Shown in pieces: positions 25,986 to 31,804 of a DNA stretch of 35,240 nucleotides (position 1 is its first letter; each line of letters begins with the position of its first letter). The notes beneath the pieces were generated by a model. That model had not been told where the DNA came from. It was given only the letters and a program-made list of their open reading frames with translations, and did no database searches. Origin of the DNA: Thiocystis violacea (lineage in GTDB: Bacteria > Pseudomonadota > Gammaproteobacteria > Chromatiales > Chromatiaceae); assembly GCF_016583575.1 (NCBI RefSeq), contig NZ_NRRG01000050.1, positions 1-35,240 on the forward strand, in the 5' to 3' direction. The translations under genes were made by a program, and so were the position numbers.

Positions 25986-27452
25986 TCAGGTTGGTAGGGT
26001 CACGCGGATCCAGAGCCCTCCGCTCGGGGCGGCATCCGCGGAGATGGCGCCGCCATGGGCCTCGACCACGTTCTTGACGATGGCGAGGCCGAGTCCCGCG
26101 CCACCGGTATGGCGGCTGCGGGAGGCGTCGACCCGGTAGAGTCGCTCGAACAGGCGCGGCAGGGCGTCCGCCGGCACCCCAGGGGCGGTGTCCTGGAAGT
26201 CGATCACCAGCAGGCGTTCGCTCTGGCCAAGCCGGACGGTCAGGCCGCCGCCGGGGTCGGTGTACTGGAGGCTGTTGCTGATGAGGTTGCGGAAGAGCTG
26301 GGAGAGCCGGTGCGCGTCCGCCCGAAGGGTGACGGGCTCGGTGAGCGTGTCGGCGAACTCGAGCTGGAGTCCGGCGTCCTGGAAGGCGCGTCTGAAGGCG
26401 TCGATGTCCGCGCTCAAGACCTCCGAGAGATCCGTGTCCTCCATGCGATAGCCCAGCGCGCCCATGTCCGTGGTGGACAGCTCGTAGAGATCGTCGACCA
26501 GGCGTCCCAGTCGCAGGACATCGCCATGCAGGGCATCGGCCGAGGCGCGGTCGAATGGCCGCACACCGTCCTGCAGGGCCTCCAGTTCGGCGCGCAGCAG
26601 GGCGATCGGGGTGCGCAGCTCGTGAGAGATGTCGGCCACCCAGCGCCGGCGCGCCTGCTCGTTGCGCTCCAGGGCCGCGGCCAAGGCGTTGATGTCGCGT
26701 CCGAGACGGGCGATCTCGTCGCCTCCGGTCGAGGGCACCCGCGCGCTGAAATCGCCGGCGGCCAGTCGGCGGGCGGCCTCCTGAAAGCCGCGGACCGGGC
26801 GGACGAGCCGCATCGACAGGGGATAGGCGAGGGCGGCGGAGAGCAGCAGCATGGCCAGCGCGATGATCCAGAGTCGGTCCCCCTGAGTGGCTCGAAAGCG
26901 CAGCTCGGCCATTTCGGGGGCGGGCGAGCCTGGCAACAGGGCGAGATCTCCGATGTGTTCGCCATCGGATTCCAGTGGATAGCGTCGGGTGCCCTCGATC
27001 AGCGCGGCGCGCCCGAAGAGGATTTCGCCATCGGCGTCGAGGAGCATCAAGCGAAGCTCCAGGGGGGCTGGCCGCCCCCGGTCGCGCAAATGCTCTAGGG
27101 TTTCCAGTGGTGGCCAGGCGCCGGGTTCGGATTCGATGTCGCGCATCCATGGCGGTCGACGGTCGAACCGATCCCGCTCGGAACCCCGGTCGAAGAGAGG
27201 CTCGCGACGTCCGATGAGGGCATAGAGCCAGAGGCGGGTATTCTTGGCCAGCGGTTCCCAGGAGTTCTCGCGACGGTAGATGTCGACCAGGCGATCGCTG
27301 ATGCGGGCGATCCGCTCTTGCTCGCGAGCGTCGGCGAATTCCACCAGACCGCGCTGAAACGACCACTGGACGAAGGCGTGTGACCCGGTCAGCACCACGA
27401 CGCAGGCGAGGAGGAGGGTGAGGAACAGCTTGGAATGGATCGATAGCCGCAT
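25986..27452 (-). CDS. baeS: Membrane sensor histidine kinase (BaeS-like)
   Basis: The 488-residue kinase has membrane helices at about 8-28 and 192-212 enclosing a 160-residue periplasmic sensor domain rich in Arg and Glu. A HAMP linker (213-265) leads to the HisKA helix with phospho-acceptor His277 (DISHELRTP). The ATPase domain has NLISNSLQYTDPGG and GGAGLGLAIVKN; the G1-type box reads DTAPGVP rather than the usual DxGxGIP. It is first of the baeS-baeR unit. A longer minus-strand frame covering 25777-27480 is a shadow in another frame. Confidence 0.9.
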   Translation of the reverse strand: MRLSIHSKLFLTLLLACVVVLTGSHAFVQWSFQRGLVEFADAREQERIARISDRLVDIYRRENSWEPLAKNTRLWLYALIGRREPLFDRGSERDRFDRRPPWMRDIESEPGAWPPLETLEHLRDRGRPAPLELRLMLLDADGEILFGRAALIEGTRRYPLESDGEHIGDLALLPGSPAPEMAELRFRATQGDRLWIIALAMLLLSAALAYPLSMRLVRPVRGFQEAARRLAAGDFSARVPSTGGDEIARLGRDINALAAALERNEQARRRWVADISHELRTPIALLRAELEALQDGVRPFDRASADALHGDVLRLGRLVDDLYELSTTDMGALGYRMEDTDLSEVLSADIDAFRRAFQDAGLQLEFADTLTEPVTLRADAHRLSQLFRNLISNSLQYTDPGGGLTVRLGQSERLLVIDFQDTAPGVPADALPRLFERLYRVDASRSRHTGGAGLGLAIVKNVVEAHGGAISADAAPSGGLWIRVTLPT

Positions 27453-27546
27453 GTCGGGATGTTGGCCGCCCAGGTTGCAAGAAAGATGGATGGATGGGCG
27501 GCCCGCTCTCTAAGGACGCGGACCGTCGGAGTCGGATTGGCGGCCG

Positions 27547-28554
27547 TCAGTCGTTGGCGCCCTGTTCTTCGGGGCAACGATGGATTTCGATGGTCAGATG
27601 CGCGAGTGCGAGGTGGTGGGGCAGGCGTTGCTTGATGTCCTCCGGCGAGAGTGACTCGTGCGAGACGACGGCGATGATCGCGGCATGGATCCCCGGTCCG
27701 ATCGACCAGAGATGCAGGTCGGAAACGCGATCCGAGCCGACTTTCTCGATGCTGTCCCGGATGGCGGAGCGCATCGCTTCGGGGCCCCGGCGATCCAGTA
27801 GAACCGAGCTGGTCGACTCCAGCAGTCCCCAGGACCAGCGCGCGACGAGCGCGGCGCCAACCAGCCCCATCAGGGGGTCCATCCAGACCAGCCCCAGGTA
27901 TTTCCCGGTCAAAAGCGCGAAAATGGCCAGCAGCGAGGTCAGCGCGTCGGCGAGAACATGGAGGTAGGCCGAGCGCAGATTGTGGTCGTGGTGAAGATGG
28001 CTGGTTTCGCCGTGGTGATGATCCTGATCGTGACTTTCCGATCCCGGCGTTAGGCTCGTTTCGCCCGGCTCGTTATCCCCGTGGTGATGGTCGTGGTGTC
28101 GAGTGCCCAGGATGACGACGGAGACGCCGTTGACGATCAGCCCGAGAATCGCGACGGTGATCGCTTGATCGAAGGCAATGCGCACCGGCTCGACCATGCG
28201 GGCCAGGCTTTCCCAGGCCATCAGTAACGCGAATATGGCCAGCAGGATGGCGCCACTGAAGCCCGCCAGCGCATTGACCTTGCCGGTCCCGAAGCTGTAG
28301 CGCGGGTCATGGGCGTGTTGGCGGGCGTAGAAATAGGCAAAGGCGGAGATGCCCAGCGCGGCGGTGTGCGAGGCCATGTGCAGTCCGTCCGCCAGCAAGG
28401 CCATGGAGCCGAAGGCGATGCCCGTGGCGATCTCGATGACCATCATGGTGGCGGTGATCAGGATGACGAGGAGCGTCTTGCGCTCGCCAGGCCGCCGCGC
28501 GTCCTGGCCGAACACATGGTCGTGCTGCCAGGGGTGAGGGTTCTGGGTGTGCAT
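27547..28554 (-). CDS. dmeF: Cation diffusion facilitator (DmeF-like Co/Ni/Zn exporter)
   Basis: The 335-residue inner-membrane antiporter removes divalent metal ions. The N-terminal HDHVFGQDARRPGERKT is typical of the DmeF group. Six helices are visible. Transport-site residues lie in LLADGLHMASHTAAL (helix 2) and HVLADALTSLLA (helix 5). Between helices 4 and 5 is a histidine-rich loop (about 150-193) with several HDH and HHH groups, a metal-sensing or delivery element. The C-terminal cytoplasmic domain has DLHLWSIGPG. No regulator gene of the DmeR/RcnR type is adjacent. Metal specificity is inferred from family only. Confidence 0.9.
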   Translation of the reverse strand: MHTQNPHPWQHDHVFGQDARRPGERKTLLVILITATMMVIEIATGIAFGSMALLADGLHMASHTAALGISAFAYFYARQHAHDPRYSFGTGKVNALAGFSGAILLAIFALLMAWESLARMVEPVRIAFDQAITVAILGLIVNGVSVVILGTRHHDHHHGDNEPGETSLTPGSESHDQDHHHGETSHLHHDHNLRSAYLHVLADALTSLLAIFALLTGKYLGLVWMDPLMGLVGAALVARWSWGLLESTSSVLLDRRGPEAMRSAIRDSIEKVGSDRVSDLHLWSIGPGIHAAIIAVVSHESLSPEDIKQRLPHHLALAHLTIEIHRCPEEQGAND

Positions 28555-28967
28555 GGTGAGGATTTCGCGCGAATGTCGAGTTTAGATAAGCCTGTAGCGG
28601 CCGGAGGTATGGTTCCGAGCTGGCGTCAGGCGTGACCGATGCGGCGGAGTCAATGCTAATGGATCTTGTTAGCGGGATAAACGGGCGTCGTGGGCGGCGT
28701 CTGGAGTCGCGCCAGGTCGGTCGTGCGTGTCGCCGCCTTGAGTGGTGGCCCGAGATCGAGCGCGATACGGTGACAATCGTGCATGCGAGAAATACAATCC
28801 CCTGAATCTTGTGAGCAAACTCCAGCTTTCGAGGCCGCTGGCGGCGGCCCCGTCGATCTGACTTTTTCATCCCCTGAGTGTCGTCGATTCCATGCGGCTC
28901 GCTTTCGCTGTCTCGTTGACGATACGTCAAGGCCCTTCGTTGATCCGAATCTAGAGAGGAAGTGCTC
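28555..28967. promoter_or_regulatory. Divergent promoter region between dmeF and the pre-puc hypothetical gene, with a 15-bp palindrome
   Basis: No gene is supported in this 413-bp gap. It contains GCTAA 28655-28659 facing TTAGC 28669-28673, on the dmeF side. On the other side a perfect inverted repeat TTGACG-ATA-CGTCAA occupies 28916-28930, ending 37 bp before the GTG start of the next gene, a natural place for an operator or activator site. Its half-site resembles the TTGACA arms of the puc promoters but the spacing differs. Confidence 0.45.
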
Positions 28968-29411
28968 GTGAAGTTTGCGGCGAAAAGAACCTGGCCAGAA
29001 AAGTCATCATCCTGGGAGCATCAGGGAGACGCGGATGCTGTTGAAGCCTTCGCGTCGGAGTTTGCGAAGATCGAGCGGTTGGCGGTCGATACGGAATTCG
29101 TTGTCATGGGCAAGGATGGCGATGACCAGAACATCCGCTTCTTCCGTGTCGCCAGCACGGCTCCTTATGCGCTCGTGCCGGCGGAGTCGAGGACGGGCGG
29201 GGCCATGGCATCGCCGGCTCCCGAGCGGACGGATACGTCCAGCGCGGCCGAAAGCGATCCGCCAGAAACCGACGGCGATCCGGTGGCTCTGCCAAGTATC
29301 CAGCCGGTCATTTCCATGGTGTTCTACATGGGCAAGGTCGCCGTCATCGCGACGGTCGGCATCGCCCTGATGGCTGTTTTCATCAGTCTCCTCAAAGGCT
29401 GGCTCGAGTAA
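28968..29411 (+). CDS. Hypothetical C-terminally membrane-anchored protein upstream of the puc cassettes
   Basis: The frame encodes 147 residues and I do not recognise the family. It begins with a charged soluble region (about 1-75, including EFAKIERLAVDTEFVVMGKDG), which looks like a small folded domain. A Pro/Ser/Glu/Asp-rich linker (about 80-110) follows, then one strongly hydrophobic helix (about 113-143) just before the C-terminus. The layout is that of a tail-anchored inner-membrane protein facing the cytoplasm. GTG at 28968 is chosen as start because AGAGGA lies about 7 bp upstream; another GTG at 28962 is in frame. It lies 110 bp before the first puc operator and is read in the same direction. 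A role in LH2 assembly or membrane biogenesis is possible but is only suggested by position. Confidence 0.75.
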   Translation: MKFAAKRTWPEKSSSWEHQGDADAVEAFASEFAKIERLAVDTEFVVMGKDGDDQNIRFFRVASTAPYALVPAESRTGGAMASPAPERTDTSSAAESDPPETDGDPVALPSIQPVISMVFYMGKVAVIATVGIALMAVFISLLKGWLE

Positions 29412-29520
29412 AGCACGGGGACGAACCTTCGTTTCCTGGCCGGATCGCCCCGAGAGTGGCTGGCTGTCGGGCCGATTTCAGCCGGGGAGTCGCTGGCTGG
29501 CCGCGTCTCGGATTCGTGCA

Positions 29521-29564
29521 TGTAAAACCTGCTTGACATCCGTGCGTGTCAAGCTAAGATGACA
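29521..29564 (+). promoter_or_regulatory. puc cassette 1 promoter with paired TGT-N12-ACA (PpsR/CrtJ-type) operators
   Basis: Two palindromes of the PpsR/CrtJ type, TGT-N12-ACA, lie at 29521-29538 and 29547-29564, separated by exactly 8 bp. The first ends in the -35 hexamer TTGACA (29533-29538). The second covers the -10 hexamer TAAGAT (29555-29560). The 16-bp spacing fits sigma70. In Rhodobacter, CrtJ/PpsR binds such pairs cooperatively and represses bch, crt and puc genes when oxygen is present. The same arrangement recurs before cassette 2. Regulator identity is inferred from the motif; no ppsR gene is in the window. Confidence 0.85.
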
Positions 29565-29567
29565 CCC

Positions 29568-29585
29568 AGGATCTCGATGGGTCCT
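29568..29585 (+). promoter_or_regulatory. 5'-terminal mRNA hairpin of puc cassette 1
   Basis: AGGATC (29568-29573) can pair with GGTCCT (29580-29585) around a 6-base loop, including one G-U pair. With the -10 at 29555-29560, transcription should begin near 29567, which puts this hairpin at the extreme 5' end of the message. The counterpart before cassette 2 forms the same stem with an A-U pair instead. Confidence 0.55.
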
Positions 29586-29696
29586 ACAGGTTTCAAGTCC
29601 GAGAAGTTGGACATGACATGCACCGGCGGTTAGCTGTCCCATGTTCCGTTGCGGTGCGAGTGGCGACATCACATATCCAGAGTATGGAGGCCAACA

Positions 29697-29840
29697 ATGG
29701 CTGATATGAAGAGTCTGTCGGGTCTGACCGAGCAGCAGGCAAAAGAATTCCACGAGCAGTTCAAAGTGACCTACACCGCGTTCGTGGGTCTGGCCGCTCT
29801 GGCACATCTGTTCGTCATCGCGGCGAATCCTTGGTGGTAG
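29697..29840 (+). CDS. pucB: LH2 beta polypeptide, copy B1
   Basis: The 47-residue beta-apoprotein of the peripheral antenna crosses the membrane once. His37 in ALAHLFV is the axial ligand of the B850-type bacteriochlorophyll; His19 in EFHEQF is the conserved N-terminal histidine near the B800 site. It ends in NPWW. GGAGG 7 bp before the ATG gives a strong ribosome site. It differs from copy B3 only at the last residues and is first gene of cassette B1-A1-B2-A2. Confidence 0.96.
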   Translation: MADMKSLSGLTEQQAKEFHEQFKVTYTAFVGLAALAHLFVIAANPWW

Positions 29841-29856
29841 TGGGAGATATATAGTC

Positions 29857-30075
29857 ATGGCAATTGAATTCATGGGCTACAAGCCAATCGAAAATGATTA
29901 CAAGTTCTGGCTGGTCGTGAATCCCGCGACTTGGCTGATCCCGACGCTGATCGCCGTTCTCGTCACGGCACTGCTGGTTCATGGCGTCGCCTTCTCGCTG
30001 GAAGGCCAGGGCTGGCACGCTGCCGCGCCCGCCGCCGTCGAGGCCGCTCCGGTCGAGGCCGCGCCAGCTAGCTGA
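29857..30075 (+). CDS. pucA: LH2 alpha polypeptide, copy A1, with Ala/Pro-rich tail
   Basis: The 72-residue alpha-apoprotein has a single membrane helix with His42 as the bacteriochlorophyll ligand. Trp53, 11 residues further, is in the place of the B850 hydrogen-bonding tryptophan of the Phaeospirillum molischianum LH2. Asp14 in ENDYKFW matches the aspartate that binds B800 there. The C-terminal 18 residues (from about 55) are an Ala/Pro/Glu/Val-rich extension not needed for pigment binding. The start is 16 bp after the B1 stop with GGGAG upstream. It is nearly identical to A3 except for the first residues. Confidence 0.96.
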   Translation: MAIEFMGYKPIENDYKFWLVVNPATWLIPTLIAVLVTALLVHGVAFSLEGQGWHAAAPAAVEAAPVEAAPAS

Positions 30076-30086
30076 ATTCGTATCGT

Positions 30087-30134
30087 CGCGACACTGTTTG
30101 TCGCGGTGGAACAATCGCCGTCTGTCAAGACAGA
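30087..30134 (+). promoter_or_regulatory. Two hairpins in the A1-B2 intercistronic region
   Basis: CGCGACA (30087-30093) pairs perfectly with TGTCGCG (30099-30105) around loop CTGTT. A second stem TCTGT / ACAGA (30121-30134) closes loop CAAG. Both lie between the A1 stop and the B2 ribosome site. Intercistronic hairpins of this kind protect upstream segments of antenna mRNA in Rhodobacter puf; a similar role here is inference. Confidence 0.55.
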
Positions 30135-30167
30135 GGCACTTCAATCATTCCTTTGGGAGGCATACCA

Positions 30168-30308
30168 ATGGCCGAGCAATCCTTGTCGGGTTTGACCGAT
30201 CAGCAGGCGAAAGAATTTCACGAGCAGTTCAAAGTGACCTACACCGCGTTCGTCGGTCTGGCCGCTCTGGCTCACCTGTTCGTGATCGCTGCCAATCCTT
30301 GGTGGTAA
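30168..30308 (+). CDS. pucB: LH2 beta polypeptide, copy B2
   Basis: The 46-residue beta-apoprotein begins MAEQSLSGLTDQQ, so it differs from B1/B3 only in the first dozen residues; from AKEFHEQF on it is identical to B1. The B850 ligand is His36 and the N-terminal histidine is His18. GGGAGG lies about 9 bp before the ATG. The copy in cassette 2 (B4) encodes the same protein. It pairs with the short alpha A2 downstream. Confidence 0.95.
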   Translation: MAEQSLSGLTDQQAKEFHEQFKVTYTAFVGLAALAHLFVIAANPWW

Positions 30309-30344
30309 ACCGGTTTTAATTCTCTACTTACAGAGGTCAATACA

Positions 30345-30506
30345 ATGAGCGACGTCGCAAAGCCGAAAAACCCCGAAGACGATTGGAAGATCTGGTTGGT
30401 TGTGAACCCGGCTACCTGGTTGATGCCTATCCTGCTGTCCGTTCTGGCCATTGCCATCGCGGTCCATTGGGTTGTGTTTGCTGTTGGTCTCGGCTGGAGC
30501 GCGTAA
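30345..30506 (+). CDS. pucA: LH2 alpha polypeptide, copy A2 (short type)
   Basis: The 53-residue alpha-apoprotein belongs to the second alpha type of the locus: MSDVAKPKNPEDDWKIW at the N-terminus, no Ala/Pro tail, and a helix ending HWVVFAVGLGWSA. His41 is the bacteriochlorophyll ligand and Trp51 follows 10 residues later, one closer than in A1/A3. Asp13 is the candidate B800 ligand. AGAGG lies about 10 bp before the ATG. It is last gene of cassette 1 and is followed by a hairpin at 30554. Confidence 0.95.
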   Translation: MSDVAKPKNPEDDWKIWLVVNPATWLMPILLSVLAIAIAVHWVVFAVGLGWSA

Positions 30507-30553
30507 TCGCGTAGCTGAGATATCCGGTGGCTTTAGGGTTACTGGAAGTGCAT

Positions 30554-30574
30554 GGGCGTGCATCTGGCACGCCC
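30554..30574 (+). terminator. Hairpin ending puc cassette 1
   Basis: A perfect 8-bp stem GGGCGTGC / GCACGCCC with loop ATCTG lies 48 bp after the A2 stop. Downstream sequence has TTTG but no long T-run, so it may either terminate the message or protect its 3' end. Confidence 0.6.
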
Positions 30575-30982
30575 TGCGCGTTTGTGCCAAAAACGTATTG
30601 CTGATTTAATCTTCTAACCAAGGTTTGGAGTCGCAGCGGTTTGCTGGGGTTCCACCTTCTGGCTTTGAAACCGGCAGCCATGCTGGTTCTTTCTTGTTTC
30701 CGCGCTACTGCCCTCTTCTTCTTCTTTTGCGTGGGTCTATCATCCTCCTGGCGTGCGGCCCAGAGCTGCAAGACTGGCTTGATCCAAGCGAGTGGCCTTA
30801 GCCCTAGCTCATTCGTCGGCCGTGAATCCGAAACATCCGCGGCGAACTCCTCTAGGGCGCGGCCCGCGTCACGGTCATGTGCCTCGACGGCTGTTCAAGC
30901 GCGACGATGTGGATTTCATCGGCTTGGCCGCCTTGTGTCATGACGACGGATGTCCGCCTAACTGACGGGCGACAAGTTTCAG
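30575..30982. other. Non-coding spacer between the two puc cassettes
   Basis: This stretch of about 400 bp has no recognisable gene. The one long frame on the plus strand (30641-30943) is low-complexity, lacks GC-rich third positions and has no ribosome site. It could be debris from the duplication that made the two cassettes; I see no clear puc remnant in it. Confidence 0.4.
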
Positions 30983-31026
30983 TGTCCAAAAGTCTTGACA
31001 TGTTTTCGTGTCAAGCTAAGATGACA
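30983..31026 (+). promoter_or_regulatory. puc cassette 2 promoter with paired TGT-N12-ACA (PpsR/CrtJ-type) operators
   Basis: TGT-N12-ACA occurs at 30983-31000 and 31009-31026, again exactly 8 bp apart. The -35 TTGACA is 30995-31000 and the -10 TAAGAT is 31017-31022, spacing 16. The stretch from TGTCAAGC to the end of the second operator is identical to cassette 1, while the sequence inside the first operator and between the two has diverged except for the motif bases and the -35. Confidence 0.85.
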
Positions 31027-31029
31027 CCC

Positions 31030-31048
31030 AGGATCTAGCAAGGATCCT
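31030..31048 (+). promoter_or_regulatory. 5'-terminal mRNA hairpin of puc cassette 2
   Basis: AGGATC (31030-31035) pairs with GATCCT (31043-31048) around a 7-base loop, all Watson-Crick. It lies at the same distance from the -10 as the hairpin in cassette 1, although the loop and the rest of the leader have changed. Confidence 0.55.
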
Positions 31049-31161
31049 AAAGTATCAAGACCAGCTAGGAACATGTTGAGGATCCATTTAGCCGTAACCT
31101 CGGTAACATGTTTCTACTCGGTATCGTAAGTGGCGACATTCAGTATTTACGGAGGCCAACA

Positions 31162-31305
31162 ATGGCTGATATGAAGAGTCTGTCGGGTCTGACCGAGCAG
31201 CAGGCAAAAGAATTCCACGAGCAGTTCAAAGTGACCTACACCGCGTTCGTGGGTCTGGCCGCTCTGGCACATCTGTTCGTCATCGCGGCGAAACCTTGGT
31301 TTTAA
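31162..31305 (+). CDS. pucB: LH2 beta polypeptide, copy B3 with altered C-terminus
   Basis: The 47-residue protein is identical to B1 up to the last residues, where B1 ends NPWW and B3 ends KPWF. The pigment ligands His37 and His19 are kept. The strong GGAGG site and the first codons are the same as for B1. The change falls where the beta C-terminus meets its neighbours at the periplasmic face of the ring. Confidence 0.95.
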   Translation: MADMKSLSGLTEQQAKEFHEQFKVTYTAFVGLAALAHLFVIAAKPWF

Positions 31306-31322
31306 TTTAAGGGGTAATGACA

Positions 31323-31535
31323 ATGGAATTCATGGGCTACAAGCCGCTCGAAAATGATTACAAATTCTGGCTGGTCGTGAATCCCGCGACTTGGCTGATC
31401 CCGACGCTGATCGCCGTTCTCGTCACGGCGCTGCTGGTTCATGGCGTCGCCTTCTCGCTGGAAGGCCAGGGCTGGCACGCTGCCGCGCCCGCCGCCGTCG
31501 AGGCCGCTCCGGTCGAGGCCGCGCCAGCTAGCTGA
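31323..31535 (+). CDS. pucA: LH2 alpha polypeptide, copy A3, with Ala/Pro-rich tail
   Basis: The 70-residue alpha-apoprotein matches A1 from MGYKP on except Leu for Ile, and carries the same Ala/Pro-rich tail. The ATG at 31323 (MEFMGYKP) is preferred because AAGGGG lies 8 bp upstream; another ATG at 31317 would add Met-Thr but sits only 2 bp from that site. The B3-A3 junction is shorter-spaced and differs from B1-A1, so the N-terminal end of A3 has been remodelled relative to A1. Confidence 0.94.
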   Translation: MEFMGYKPLENDYKFWLVVNPATWLIPTLIAVLVTALLVHGVAFSLEGQGWHAAAPAAVEAAPVEAAPAS

Positions 31536-31546
31536 ATTCGTATCGT

Positions 31547-31594
31547 CGCGACACTGTTTGTCGCGGTGGAACAATCGCCGTCTGTCAAGGCAGA
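31547..31594 (+). promoter_or_regulatory. Two hairpins in the A3-B4 intercistronic region
   Basis: This is the copy of the A1-B2 structure. CGCGACA 31547-31553 faces TGTCGCG 31559-31565 unchanged. The second stem TCTGT / GCAGA (31581-31594) has a single A-to-G change relative to cassette 1 that turns an A-U pair into a G-U pair, so pairing is kept. Confidence 0.55.
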
Positions 31595-31627
31595 GGCACT
31601 TCAATCATTCCTTTGGGAGGCATACCA

Positions 31628-31768
31628 ATGGCCGAGCAATCCTTGTCGGGTTTGACCGATCAGCAGGCGAAAGAATTTCACGAGCAGTTCAAGGTGACCT
31701 ACACCGCGTTCGTCGGTCTGGCCGCTCTGGCTCACCTGTTCGTGATCGCTGCCAATCCTTGGTGGTAA
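31628..31768 (+). CDS. pucB: LH2 beta polypeptide, copy B4
   Basis: The 46-residue protein is identical in sequence to B2 (MAEQSLSGLTDQQ start, NPWW end) with only a silent difference in the DNA. The same GGGAGG ribosome site precedes it. It is third gene of cassette B3-A3-B4-A4. Confidence 0.95.
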   Translation: MAEQSLSGLTDQQAKEFHEQFKVTYTAFVGLAALAHLFVIAANPWW

Positions 31769-31804
31769 ACCGGTTTTAATTCTCTACTTACAGAGGTCAA
31801 TACA

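Noticed and set aside
25777-27480. 567-residue minus-strand frame across baeS and baeR
   Set aside because: Arg/Pro/Gly-rich shadow frame of two well-supported two-component genes.
28783-28971. 62-residue open frame before the pre-puc hypothetical gene
   Set aside because: It overlaps the probable promoter and the 15-bp palindrome and lacks coding bias.
30641-30943. 100-residue open frame between the puc cassettes
   Set aside because: Ser/Arg/Ala-rich, no ribosome site, no codon bias, no homologous frame beside the other cassette.
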